Notes: generated from the letters alone by a model not told the origin. A stretch of 64,000 bases of DNA from Dromaius novaehollandiae (GCF_036370855.1 NC_088110.1:21323501-21387500); one strand, 5' to 3'; numbered from the stretch's first letter, positions 50,301-61,700 are shown. Numbers and translations: made by a program.

Positions 50301-53300
50301 ATCATATGGCTGTGATCAAGGGCAGAGTCAGAGGCATGACTAGTACATTGCATTACTATGTAAGGGTACACCTATCACAGGCTTGCATTGTATCACTAAA
50401 ACTGGCTGACTGCTAGACCCAAACAAACTGATACGAGTCTAGACTCCCTTCATTCTGACTCTACAGATATACAGATCAGTTTGGGCTCAATGATTTAGAG
50501 AACAATTTTCATTATGCCCAGCTTTCGATTCAGAGGGGCCTGTGGCATGATTGTCCTGTACCTTGCACGTTATCCTATCAGTAAAAAATAAAACGTTGTC
50601 TAGTTAACATAATGGAATAGTATACTAACTGGGTGAAGCAATAATCATCATATATTGATCATGCATAGGAACTGATGAGTTTTTATTTATCAAAAGTGAG
50701 GTTTCTCAGCAGGACAGATTGATATTCAGAGTCCATCAATTTTTTTTTTCTGAAAACTGTCACAAGAGGTCTTTCCAAAGAGTTAAAAAAAAAAAAAAGT
50801 CCTGCCCTCTAAGTTTTCAAGGGAACAAAAAGTTCAGTCTGTCCAAAGAAACCTTTTGCTACAGAATTTTAAAAGTGAAACAAAGGCAAAGTGCACAAAA
50901 GGCAATAGGAGAGCCCAGGAGGCTTAGCCTGGTGTTTGGCTCAGTTGTTCTGAGATAGAAGATTGCCATCTGCTGGACATGTTATTTAAATACTAATTCA
51001 TCTGCTATGCTGTATTTCCTTCATTTTCACCTATGCAACTCCAGGGGTTGATGGATTTCACTTAAAAGAGAACTTGTTCCATGATCATTAAGTCCTGTAA
51101 TTTTAAAATTCTTATCAAATAACAAATGAACATTCATAAGTAATAGGCCTGACTAGGTACAAGGAATGAATAACTTAGCATGTATTGGCATACTTGCAAA
51201 ATGACTGTTATTTTTGCCATAAGAAAATACTCCTAAAGTATAGGAAATGTATTTCATGTTATCTAAGCAAAATAACAGTATCCATTAAGTGGACAGGATT
51301 GCTGTAGCTGTACAGAAGAAACAATGTTCATCAAAGCCATGAGATATTAGCAAAAAAAAAAAAAAAGAAAAGTGAGTCTTGCCTTGAAACTGTGGCTTCA
51401 CCTCCCAGGAGTGAGATGCAAATCCACCAAAGATATAACCATCTAAGTCCTTTAAGATCACTATGCAGGGACCTTTGTTCACAATATGCCCACATAACTG
51501 TGTAAAGCTTTCCCCATGAACTCTAGAAGAAAATAAAAGCCGCCACTTCTGCTGTAGCTCTGCAGGCAGATGGGAGTTGACGTATATGATGGATGGGATG
51601 TCCAAGAGACTGGTAAGTCCTCTTCCTTTGAGGCCTTTGCAGTCTGGAACCAAGTTGACTATGTCTGTGGTTTGGTCTGGGAGAGAATGCAAGACATGGA
51701 AGCCTTGTCTGATAACAACACTGAGGAAAGTTGAGATCTGTGGAACTCGGTACACCCAGTCCTCAATGGCACTTTGCTCAAAAGTGGCCTCCAACAGCTG
51801 AGGACCCACAGGATTCTTCCCACCTAAATAACAAAATACATGGGAACATTAATCAGCTGGCATAAGTACTATCCATTGGTTGGGCTGACACGACTAAGAA
51901 ACATGAACTCCTAATTATATGAGATTTTCTCTGTAAGACAGCGAAATCTATTATTACAACAGTGCAAAGATAATCCTGGGCTCTGCAAAAGCACATACGT
52001 TCATAAATGTATGCAGATCCATCAAAATACCAGTCACCTGCAAGTTAGGTGTTTGTAAAATACACGTGTTCCATGACAAAGAGCTTTGCACGCCCTTTTA
52101 AACTGGGTCTTCAAACCAAAAGAATTTAGGTAAGGAACTTGGCAAGGTAAAACAATCAAAATTCCTATGTCACTCTCAAACTCTCAGGTTTTAAATACTG
52201 ATCTCACCATTTAAATTCAAGGCAGATATGACCCCAAGAGCATAACCCTTGTGAGATCAGTGATCCTGCAAGTTCTGTGCCATTCTGGGATACACTACAC
52301 CAGCACTGCTTACCTGCAAACTTCAACTCTGATAGCAGCTGAGAAGCCAAAGCCTTCGCTCCACTTGCAGAATCTCTAGTATTCTCCAAATTCCAACCTT
52401 TCAGTTCCTTCCTGTAATTCAGTACATGGACTAGAGACATGATCAGATCCTCTGTGAACTTAAAAGGTTAAAATGTTACCATTATGGTATTTTTTCAAGA
52501 AAATTGCTAAGAGCTTCAAAAGACCACCACACACTTTCTGGGAACAGAGACAAGTGGTACCAATACTGTAATCCCAGTGGCAGAAACCTCTTCTCATGAA
52601 GAGTCAGAAAGAACACAAGTGCTATCTCATATATTCTGTGTCACAGATTTTGAAAAAGCACCCTTTTCCAAGACACTTTTCAAATGTTACTTGACAAAGC
52701 ATCTCTAAATTACAGCGATGGGTGGGGGGCATATTTTGCAGTGATAGGAGCTGGTAGTGAATTAATGTTTTGCGAGACCCGACTCCCCCACCTTGCCAGT
52801 TACATGTTTGGTTCACACGTCTAGCCTGTGCCTGTAGGACCATGTCACCACCAGTGATACCACAGCAGGAAGACTGGTGAGGTGAGCAGAGGCCTGCATT
52901 CAAGTTGGACAGCTGTTAAAGTGTTAAACAGCTCTGACATTTGGAGGAGCTAAGACACAGATAAGGGGTTAGACTGTGTCCCTTCAACTCAGTCTGTGCT
53001 CCCACGTGGAGTCGCAGTGCCTCATAATTGCTCTAGAAACTGTTTTTTCCTCAGTTCCAGGAAGCAAGTGCCAGCCACACCATAACATTCGTTAGCTCTC
53101 AACTCTGGCCATTCTCTGCACCTTTCAGAGCATGCTTGTGAACCCTCAGATGAAGCAGTCAGTGAGGTCCCCAAAATCCAGCTCCTGATTCTCAAAGTAG
53201 GCAGACTGGCATAGAAAATGCTTGAAAATAGTCATCCTATACAACCTGATTTGCTTACACTGTCCAAGATTAGCAAGTCAGTGGCAGAGATGTGGAAAAG

Positions 53301-56300
53301 AAAAAAAGCCAAAAATCCCTAATCTGAATCTCATGGCCTAAGGATCACCTTCAAGTGAACAATTAACAGCCCACAGTCTCTGCTACCTTATAGCCCCCTT
53401 CGCTAGACCACGTTTAACTGCCTGTTTACCTCTTGGATTTGTTTGCCCTTCACGGGTCCTTCTGTCTTGGAGATCATCTTCGTTATTATGGTAATCTTCT
53501 CATCTGCATTCCCTTTTAAGAGGTTTGACATAAAAATTACAAACTGCTCTTTAGCAATCTGTTCACTTGCTCCAGATGACTTCCCAGTCAAGTCAATACT
53601 TTTCATTCCATTGTACAACCGAACAGTCATTTGCTCTGGTAATGGTTCCCGCATATAGGCCTACCAGCAGAAAAATAGCAAAGAACATATTTTAAAAATG
53701 AAGAATAGTTAATATTTTCCAGCTAATCTGTGCAGAGGTATACCACTTATACACCAAATATCTACTAACAGAAACAAACTTTTGTTAAAGGATGGGTTTT
53801 CCAAAAGAAAAAACTCAAGTATTTATAGTATCCTCTTTTCAATGCAATTCAGCGATTTCAATTGGTACAGTTATTCTAAAAATGCCACAGACTTTAAAAA
53901 GAAAGCTGAAAAGCATTAACAGGATACTAGCAAGAGATTTCTATATGGTGACTGTTGCAAAGGTTTACAACTCCTGCAGTCCAAGATTTAAAAATATGTT
54001 ACGCTAGTAATAACTCTGTATTTGGTAGTGGAGCTCACAGATATTTAAAAACAAATGGAAAGTAAAGCTTTTGCATGTCTCAGTTTTGGCCTCATGAAAA
54101 TGCAAGCAAGGTTTTTAACTAGAATGTATGCGTAGAAACAATTTTGAAAAGCTTCGCACTGCAGAGCAACATCCAATTCAAACATCAAACTAAATTTAAA
54201 TCACCTGACTTATATAAGGCATCCCTGCTGTTAAGACAGTTGAAATCAAACTTTATTCATCCAAGTTGCATGACTGGCCTTTTGAATTGCAGTCTGACTT
54301 GTATACATCATCATATACCACAACACAGTGGGAAAGATTTGACTCTTTATTCAAGAAACTTTCACAGTGTTCAAGATAATTACAGGTTTTAAAAATAAAT
54401 CATACAAAACACGTCCATACACTAGGATATGATTACACAGTGTCTTCACTGTGCAAAGGACTGTGCATAACATGCTAAATACCTGACCTCACTCTTACAT
54501 GGAGAGGTGTAGCCCAATGGGGACTGCACTGAAATCAATGGAGCTCCACCTGCGTAAAAGCACTCTAGAACTATTCAATGGAGTTGCTATTACCAACCCA
54601 CTGCCGGCTCAATACCACTCCTACTGAAGCCACCAGGGCTATTCCTGTTTGCTGTTGATGGTTATTGCTGCGCACAGAGGTTGTGATCCAATATGCCCAC
54701 CTCTAGCCTGCTTCTGTTGACGTCAATGGTAAAACTCCCACTGATTTCAGTAGGAGCAGAATTGGCAACCACAGCCATAGATATTAGAGCGCTTTATACT
54801 GAGAGTGGGACTGTCAAAGGGGGTACAGCTGTCTTTCAGAGGCTTTCTAAAAGTGCTACATGAGCCTGAAGTGACACAAGCAGCAGGGAAAATCATTACA
54901 TAGGCTATTCTTCAGGGCTTTTTACTTCACACTGCAGCATTACCTGCCCACTCCCTACTTTTTCCCACCCTCCACTAACTTTGTTGCACTGTTCTGTTAT
55001 GCTCTGTGCTATTCCAGTGAGTAGATTTGGTGGGGAGAGGGAAGAGGACTGCAAAAAGGGAAGCTTTAATAAACATCTAACAAACTCACACCACCGACAT
55101 TTTAAAATCCTTGTCTTAGATGGCTTCAAGGGAGTAAGTACCTAGAGATTCCTGCTTTACCTGCTATCCAAGCTATGCAGCGCTGCCTGCACTCTGGTCC
55201 AGAAGCCAGGCAGCTTCCTTCTAGTTAAGTGCTGAGCCTAGGCAGAGTACAGTAGCTTGGGGATGGTGCACTGTCAATGATATCAGATTGTTGCTAGATT
55301 AAATCCATCACATATCCATCTAGCTCAGGCATGAGCATAGATGCATACTACGCAGGTGTGCCATTGCAATAGTCCCTGTACTAAGTAATTAGGCACAAAA
55401 AGACAGTCTTTTAAAAGACTTTAATTTAAGTAGGCAAAGCAAAAAGGTGGGCAGTGAAAAGAAAAGGGTTCATCAAGTGTCACATCAAGCTAGGGGCAAA
55501 TCTTGAAAGAGGAATTCTTCCAGGTCCCAACCGAAAAAAGGGCCACAGTTTTAGAGGTATTAGGATTGAAAGGCTGGGCAGCGGCAACACTGTTTCCAAA
55601 CTGGTGACAGCTTGTAAAAAGCCAGGCTGGAACAAGGCTAATGCTTGTCTACATGCAAATGTATTACTCAATACCTTAAAACATCCTGCCTCTTTCATGG
55701 AGTTTTAATTTAACTGATTCTATTAACTGTGTAGTGTATATAAAAATGCACTTTTAATATTGCTTTCATTTGGCCATTTTGATTCCTAATTGAAGATTTC
55801 AAGCATTACAACAAATCATTTTCCTCTTCTTTCTTGATTAGAAAATGAATGCAAAGTTAATCAGAGAGCATAATATATGTTAATTAACTAAAACAGGGAG
55901 CTGTCACTTAATCAAGTAAAATTAAATTCTCTTCTTTTGATGCAAGTGAAAAGATTAGAGACAGGGATGCAACTGAGAAAGATATAATCAAATACAAACT
56001 GAATTCGTGACAGCTTTGCAAGAAAATCTATAAATAATCACACGCTACGGACTTTGTGGGGGAAGACCATTCTCCTATTTTTCTAGTTTCTGTAAAAATA
56101 TTTTCATACCTCCCAAGTTACTTCAGAACTGGGAAAGCTGTGGATGGATCCAATAGCGCAATTTAAGAGACATATTAATTCAAACTCAATAGTCATTATT
56201 CACCTTAAACTGTAAGAAAACATTAGACATCATTAACTATTCAACTCAAACAAACAACCCTTAAAAGCAACTATTGGCACATCTCAAATTCCTTTTTGGA

Positions 56301-56513
56301 ACTACGTTCTATACACTGCATTACAGACGTAATAGATTTTCTTGCCTGTAGTGCTGCCAGAGTCACAGTCTTTTTCGTAGCTTTTCCATTTTTCGCTCCT
56401 GCTGCGCCACTCAATCCTGATAAGGTATCAAACATTTCATCAATGTCAGTCTGTTCCTCGGGAAGAAATCTGGAAAGGTGATTCTGATAGGTGTTGCTTT
56501 CTGCATTTCCCAT
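47210..56513 (-). CDS. MEAK7: MEAK7 (TLDC1), TLDc-domain mTOR-associated lysosomal protein, 7 coding exons
   Basis: In mammals MEAK7 is a lysosome-associated activator of an alternative mTOR signalling branch. Coding exons on the minus strand, in order: 56513-56346, 53660-53430, 52458-52314, 51823-51383, 50073-49955, 48763-48584, 47335-47210. They total 1410 bp, 469 residues plus TAA (human 456). The start MGNAES has Gly2 and Ser6, the N-myristoylation pattern also present in the human protein; LSRFLPEEQTDID follows. The middle has TVRLYNGMKSIDLTGKS and LLKGN, an EF-hand-like helical region. The TLDc domain spans about residues 250-423 (LLFSSRVHGESFTQLCGHI, FGGFASHSWEVKPQFQG, GGQHDYFGLWVDSDYGKGHS, EVWAVG). 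It ends with an acidic tail EDDDDGN. Two introns, after coding exons 1 and 4, use GC rather than GT donors; alignment with the human protein without gaps supports both. A non-coding first exon lies in the CpG island near 58.4 kb. Confidence 0.95.
47336..48583 (-). other. MEAK7: MEAK7 intron before last exon
   Basis: 1.25-kb intron (donor /GTAGGT, acceptor TTTTAAG) with an AGAT-type microsatellite at 48431-48466. Confidence 0.8.
48431..48466. repeat. (AGAT)n / (AGAC)n microsatellite
   Basis: About nine tetranucleotide units, AGAC AGAT mixed and then AGAT, ending ATAT; likely length-polymorphic. Confidence 0.8.
48584..48763 (-). CDS. MEAK7: MEAK7 coding exon 6 (TLDc C-terminal half)
   Basis: Residues 369-428; GMGGQHDYFGLWVDSDYGKG, CTTYNSPQLSAKENF and VEVWAVGDLPESAV. 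Acceptor TGATTCACAG, donor /GTAGGT. Confidence 0.95.
48764..49954 (-). other. MEAK7: MEAK7 intron 5 of the coding region
   Basis: 1.2-kb GT-AG intron; an A/C-rich simple stretch lies near 49750-49790. Confidence 0.8.
49955..50073 (-). CDS. MEAK7: MEAK7 coding exon 5
   Basis: Residues 329-368 (first codon completed across the GC-AG intron); CFLFSVFPSLAVYTCTGYND then HYMYLNHGQQTMPNGL. Acceptor TTTTTGCAG, donor /GTAAGT. Confidence 0.95.
50074..51382 (-). other. MEAK7: MEAK7 intron with GC donor
   Basis: 1.3-kb intron, donor TTTCAAG/GCAAGA and acceptor TTTTTGCAG. No usable GT lies near the boundary, and the protein join FQG-DNRCF matches human exactly, so the GC donor is well supported. Confidence 0.85.
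51383..51823 (-). CDS. MEAK7: MEAK7 coding exon 4 (main TLDc exon)
   Basis: Residues 182-328, 441 bp, phase 1 to 1; SAIEDWVYRVPQISTFLSVV, LLDIPSIIYVNSHLP, LLFSSRVHGESFTQLCGHI and SWEVKPQFQG. The acceptor is TTATTTAG. Confidence 0.96.
51824..52313 (-). other. MEAK7: MEAK7 intron 3 of the coding region
   Basis: 490-bp GT-AG intron; nothing recognised. Confidence 0.85.
52314..52458 (-). CDS. MEAK7: MEAK7 coding exon 3
   Basis: Residues 134-181; FTEDLIMSLVHVLNYRKELK through ALASQLLSELKFAG. Acceptor CTTTTAAG, donor /GTAAGC, phase 1. Confidence 0.93.
52459..53429 (-). other. MEAK7: MEAK7 intron 2 of the coding region
   Basis: 971-bp GT-AG intron; nothing recognised. Confidence 0.8.
53430..53660 (-). 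CDS. MEAK7: MEAK7 coding exon 2
   Basis: Residues 57-133; AYMREPLPEQMTVRLYNGMK, SIDLTGKSSG, FMSNLLKGN and ISKTEGPVKGKQIQE. Acceptor CTGCTGGTAG, donor /GTAAAC. Confidence 0.95.
53661..56345 (-). other. MEAK7: MEAK7 intron 1 of the coding region, GC donor
   Basis: 2.7-kb intron, donor CTACAG/GCAAGA and acceptor GGTAG. The join AALQ-AYMREPLPEQM aligns to human ALQNHVGEALPPEM without a gap. It contains the inverted repeat-like element at 54515-54765. Confidence 0.8.
54515..54765. repeat. Old interspersed element with inverted arms (unclassified)
   Basis: CACTGAAATCAATGGAGCTCC near 54526 and ACTCCCACTGATTTCAGTAGG near 54734 are roughly reverse complements, with another TTCAATGGAG near 54574 and TGACGTCAATGG at 54718. 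Such 'cccattgatttcagtggga' sequences recur in sauropsid genomes from memory. Family not identified. Confidence 0.4.
56346..56513 (-). CDS. MEAK7: MEAK7 coding exon 1 (start codon)
   Basis: Residues 1-56, start at 56513; MGNAESNTYQNHLSRFLPEE. The exon extends in the 5' direction to an acceptor (TTTGTTTCAG) after 56536, so 23 bases of 5'UTR are in this exon. Donor is GC (CAG/GCAAGA). Confidence 0.94.
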
Positions 56514-56536
56514 CTTTTCAAAAAGGTAATGAAAAC

Positions 56537-58376
56537 CTGAAACAAAGGAAAAGGAAGACAAAAAATGTAGAGAGAGACGAACCACAATGGCAGCAAAAGC
56601 CACATCAGACTTGTGCAAGTTTTGTCAGAGGAGCAAATCACTAGCTTTCTAATAAGCTATTAAAGCTGGTGGCAAGTCTCCATGAATACAGAGGCTAAAC
56701 GATTTTGAAGGAAAAACGTGAACATTAACTAGAGTTTAGAAAAAAATGATGATCTGTCTGCTCTTTGCTAAGATCACCCTGTCTACCAATTCAGACCTCA
56801 TCAACTCTTATCAAATGGAAAAACCAATATGATTTAATGATTAAATTAGCTTGTACGAAGCAACCGTGACTCTGTTGGCTGGAATACATCAGTAACAGGA
56901 AGGGAATAGCCTGATTATGGATTGTTTATGACAGATTATGCTACACCTTTCTGATGCATTAATGGACTGAAGCTAAGTCTCTCCACAGTACATGACACTA
57001 AAACACCACCGCTCCTAAGTCTCTGAAGACCACATGAGAATGTTTTTCTATGGACGCAATTCAGAAGACATTCAAAAGGCTGCCAAGAAACACAAAGTAA
57101 CCAAAACATGTGGGAAGAGGACTCAAGATCATCAAAAACACACAGCTTCATATGACGTTGGTAAATTGTGAGAGCTGGCAACCACAGAACTAGTTTGTTT
57201 GGTTTTTTTTAATGTTTAATGGTACAACTATGATTTCTCTCCCTGTACCAGGATTCACCCTCATTATGCAGACTAGTTTAATTTAGCCTAAATTTGTACA
57301 TTCCTCAGGCAGGGAATCTACTGCTCAGGATCCCAAAGGGCCATTAACTATGAGCACTTTCTATTAAAATGAAAGACAGATTTTTGAAATAAGAACCAAA
57401 AAAAGTGGTAAGCTGAAGTTGAAAAACCAGATTATATGCACTGTTCCTGTACGTCAGCAATCCAAGTGCTTGTTCTGAAGCTTTTATCTATTCCTAGTAA
57501 GATTTCATAGCAAGAGCAAGGGGAATAGGAGGAAAAAGTACATGCAGACACTTCAATGGACCTGGAGAGTAAAAGGTGCTTGCCCCATCTCCCTGTACAG
57601 TAACCTTGTCTAAAAAGGGGCTGGATTTCATAGAAACATTGCCCTGTTGAGTGCTGTAAGCAATATTTCACCTTTTGATTAAACTGAATAATACTTATTA
57701 ACAGAATTTAATAAACGATTCCAAAATATTGATAATTTAGAAAAAAATAAAGGAGACGAGGCATCAGAAATGGGCAATATTAAGCTAGAAATTCATTCTA
57801 ACATTTTTTTTAAGCTGTGGGGAGATCTCTGCTGGGCAGAAATTATGTCCTTTAAGTCCCTTAAAATATCAGCTGCCTTTTCCGGCAGGAAAAGGCGAGT
57901 TTAGAGGAGCGGGGTTCCAATGTGGCCCTCGCTTCTCTTGTTTATTACCACAGTCTGTTCCTGCTTCCTGAAAAGAAAAAGAAAAAAAAAAGAAAAGAAA
58001 AGAAAAGAAGAAAAGAATAGCTGCACAGAGAGGGAGACCCGCCTCTGGCTCAGCGCCCCCGGCCCCCCGCTGATGCTGTTTTCCAGCCTGGGCCCTGCCG
58101 CAGCCCCCGGCGGCCCCGCAAGGCCTCGGCTCGGGCCGCTCCGGCTTCCTGCCGCGAACTAACGCTGAATTTAACGAGCGCAAGCGGCGCCGCGGCCCGG
58201 CGCCGACCCCCAGCAGCCATTTGGGGCGTTTTGCCCCATTTCCCTGAGCGTTGACTGCTTCTCCCTACCCCTACCCGCTGCGCGGAGACGGCTGGGGCCT
58301 CCCGGGGGGCCTGGGCAGAGCCGTGGAGGGCGGCGCGAGGCCCGGCCGCGGCGCCCCCTCCTGCCTCCCTCCTTAC
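56537..58376 (-). other. MEAK7: MEAK7 5'UTR intron
   Basis: Intron between the non-coding first exon and the ATG exon. Its 5' part is in the CpG island; an A-rich (AAAAG)n tract lies at 57970-58017. The exact donor is uncertain: CCG/GTAAGG at 58376 or GGTG/GTGAGAGG at 58447. Confidence 0.55.
57970..58017. repeat. (AAAAG)n / A-rich microsatellite
   Basis: Pure purine tract of about 48 bases with repeated AAAAG units on the plus strand, at the edge of the CpG island. Confidence 0.75.
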
Positions 58377-58482
58377 CGGCAGGGCGCCACCGGCCGCCGC
58401 CTCGCCGCGTACAACCCCCCCGCACCGGCTCAACCCCCGCCTCTCACCACCGCCGCCGCGGCAGCAGCTCAGCTCGGCTCGG

Positions 58483-58503
58483 CCCGGCCCGGCCCGGCCC
58501 CCC
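58483..58503 (-). other. G-quadruplex-type tract
   Basis: The plus strand reads as four C-runs (CCC, CCC, CCC, CCCCCC) separated by GG; the minus strand therefore has four G-runs of three or more with 2-base loops, a classical G4 motif. Confidence 0.5.
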
Positions 58504-58539
58504 GGGCCGCCCGCCTGGGGAGGAGCCGGCCGCGGCGCA

Positions 58540-58680
58540 AAATGGCGCCGCCCCTCGGCCACCCTGGGAAATGGCGCCGCCCCTCGGCCACCCTGGGAAA
58601 TGGCGCCGGCCGCCGGCCGCCGCGGGAAATGGCGCCGCCCGCCGGCCTCCCTAGGAAATGGCGTCGCCCCTCGGCCTCTC
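58540..58680 (+). repeat. Five-copy 29-bp tandem array with ATGGCG cores
   Basis: ATGGCG occurs at 58542, 58571, 58600, 58629 and 58658, exactly 29 bases apart. Each is preceded by GAA or AAA (AAATGGCGCCGCC in four, AAATGGCGTCGCC in the last) and followed by GC-rich spacer (CTCGGCCACCCTGGG in the best copies). The core matches the YY1 consensus AAnATGGCGnC on the plus strand. Confidence 0.85.
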
Positions 58681-58759
58681 TGTGCCGGCCGGTTTTCCAA
58701 AGCCCCCCGAGGCGAGGCCTCGCCAGCGCTGGTCTGCGCTGGGAAACGGCTCTTCGCTT

Positions 58760-61700
58760 TTCCTCTTCCTTTTTTTGGGTCGGGGGGAGCTGTACGTATC
58801 TGTGTACATACCTGTGTATTTATACACGCAGCGACAGAAGGCTGACGGGGCAAAGGAGGACCAACGGAGGTTACTAGGATGAGACGCTAAACTGAGATTT
58901 TTCTCTCATAGGTGGAAATACAAAAAAATCGCTTATCGCAAGGGTTAAACTTCTCTGCCACGGCTGGAGCAATAACGCCAGTCCGCTGACTGGGAGATAA
59001 ACGCTGAGAGACAAAAGCGAGGTTACAGCGACGGTGTTTCAGCAGGAGCCATAAATGCTTGTGAGAACGTTATCAGCTAAGCGCTTGCAAAGCTATTGCC
59101 AGAACTTGCTTTTTTTCTGATCAGTAACCGGTTCTTTTCATCTCAGTTAAGGGACTTCAGCAGCGTTCCTCTTTCACTTTGAGCCGCCGGGTTTGTTTCA
59201 CATCCAGGCCGTCGCCCGCTTGGCAGCGAGGCTTCGCGTGCCCGGGGCGGTCGAGTCCCCGCGTTTGCTGCCAGGCTTCGGCGTGAGGCCTCCCTCCGGC
59301 CTGGAGGGGACTACGCGCAGATTCCCGCCAAGCCAGCGCTGTCCGCGTTCCTGCAGCCAGACACCGCGGGACGCGTTAGCCGCTTCGGCGTTTAACTTTC
59401 AGTAATAGTCTGATCAGTGTCTTCTCAGCAGAAAGTGTCTATGTTCCTCTTTGTGTAGAAAACAAAGAAAACTGTCGGCAGTAGTCAAGGCAGAGATCCC
59501 GCTTGTTTTCTTCTTGCATTCCAAGCAAAAATCCTGATAAAGTTAAGTTCCCCAAATACTGTTTCCTTAAATCTTCATAGTGCTCAAAACTCTATAAAAA
59601 CCGTATAGAATATTCTTGTTGCCAATCAAAGTTAGAAACACCTTGTTCAGGATTCCTAGATTTACAAACTGGGAGAAGGTCATGTGTGAATAAATGGATA
59701 CTGGTTTTGCTTTATGTTAGTTACTAGAATCGCGTAAGGTTACCAGTTTGTTTCAGCAGGGTCAGGACATAACAAGTAAAACCTGATTAAATGAATGGGA
59801 AGTTGATGTAGTGTAAGCTCAAATTCCGCAGTTAATCTAGAAACGGCTTCAGACTAATTCGTCCACGAGATGGCATAGTACATTAAAAAACATAGGTGTG
59901 TAGCCTTAACTGGGTGTTCAAAGTGTGTTTAGATTTCTGGGTTCATAGACTACATGTGCATAGAAGGAAAACTCTTATAGGAAATTATTTTCATTTCTTT
60001 TACATGAACTCTATAAACATAATATGGCCAATGAGGTCAAAACTCTATTCTTGGTAACATTCCCTCCCCAGGCTACCCAAGTGCTTTCCTGGTAAACGTC
60101 TGTTGTGATAGTTTGGTTTCAATCATTATTAATATAAATTTCCAGCTGGTGCCTATGGGAAAAAATGAAGCATATAAAATAAGAGAAAACAAAGTTTTTG
60201 AATTCAGGTTAGGTTTTTCTTTCTTTCTTTAACTTACTTTTGAAGATCAATATTTCTGCAAATGTATTATTTCACGTGCAGTTGGCTTTTTTTTCCCTTC
60301 AGGTTGCATTTTAAATTGTTGTAGCTCTTTCTTTAAGATACTTTCTCAGTCTGGAAATACAGGACTAGAGATTCCAGTCTAACTGACCTTACGCTAGGAC
60401 TGACGGACAGCACCAACGTCTCCACAAAGATACACTGACTTCATGACCTGCCTTGTCTAACTACTGAGCTCAGAATCAGTCAAAAGCTGCTGAGGGGTGC
60501 CCAGCTTTCCATGGCTCCATAGATTATTCACCTACTGTGGGAGAATTTCCAGGTCACAGGGTAATAACACCCTTTTATAGCCTTTTTCTACCAAGAGTGT
60601 ATACTGTCAAGCTAGAAACCTGGCCCATAAGGGGAATAGTTTGCAACACTCTTTGAATGACTAGTCACTTCCTCAAGTGTATTCTCAGATGCTCTAGTTG
60701 AACTAATTAGGTCTCTCAAGTCACTTTGCTTCCACCAGTAAGAAAGAGAGAATGCATTAAGAAGCCTTTTAAGGACAGTCAAGGATATGCCGGTGTAAGA
60801 AAAAGAGGAAGAAAGTAGAAACAACAAAAGTTCTGGAAACATTTGTGGCTAGCGTTGTGAACTAGTGATAAATGTGTATTTGTTTGCAGAGTTGGGGGAA
60901 AAAAACCCTTTCTTTAAAAAGTATACTTTAGATTTCTACATAATGGAGTGGTTATGGTTTTATTCACTTGCCAGAACTGTAGAAAACCTAAATGACCTTA
61001 ATTCCAGGTAATTCTAGTATCAGCAGTTCTGCTTTTTAGTTTATGGAAAGCTAGAATGTAAATGATGTGTTTAGCAGCCTGTATGTTTATATCAGGTGGG
61101 TCTATTTTACCTAGGTTGTCTTTTATTTTCTTTAAAATGATTTTTTTTTCCTATTGAGTCAGAAGAGAGAGAAATTTTGCTCCTGGTCAGTCTTGTATGC
61201 CTGTGTTAAGATAGTTACTCTCTGGTGGCAGTGATACAGAGAATCGTTCTTATTTGCCTTAGATACAGTACACCTTTCACTGTGGTAACATGTTTCGCTG
61301 TTGGTTTTTTTGTTACTAAAGATCAGCTGAGAATGGGACCCCATCCTGGCACAGAGTATGAAGACAGACAGATAGAGGTGATTTCTGTTCCCAAAACCTT
61401 ATTAGCTGCATTAATGCATGCATGAAGCAGAGAAACAGCCCTCACAGGCCACAGGCATCGGAGAAATTCTGTGAGCTCCCAAGAACGATGATATCGCATC
61501 AGTGGCACTTTTCGACAGGGTGTCTGTTCGGGGAGGGGAGACTGGGACTTTGCTTCCAAACAGGACGTTGGGCTACATCTTCAAAGCTCTCTTCCAACCT
61601 TTAGTCAGAAGGAGCAGTATTTTAAATCACGTGGAAGAAATGCATTTGGTGCTTTTAACTTCTTAGTTATTACTCAGTATCTTAGTTAAATTATGTTGGA

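Larger units (their letters stand above)
58020..58760 (-). promoter_or_regulatory. MEAK7: CpG-island promoter of MEAK7
   Basis: Very CpG-dense sequence upstream of MEAK7 containing the probable non-coding first exon, a pentanucleotide C/G tract at 58471-58503 and the 29-bp array at 58540-58680. No TATA element is visible. Transcription in both directions is possible but not shown. Confidence 0.7.

Noticed and set aside
58251-58877. Long plus-strand open frame of 208 codons in the CpG island
   Set aside because: It runs through the 29-bp array and GC-rich sequence; low stop frequency from composition explains it, and there is no homologue I recognise.
61560-61610. Possible CR1 3' end (CTCTCTTCCAACCTTTAG)
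   Set aside because: One short match without the terminal octamer repeats or flanking CR1 sequence.
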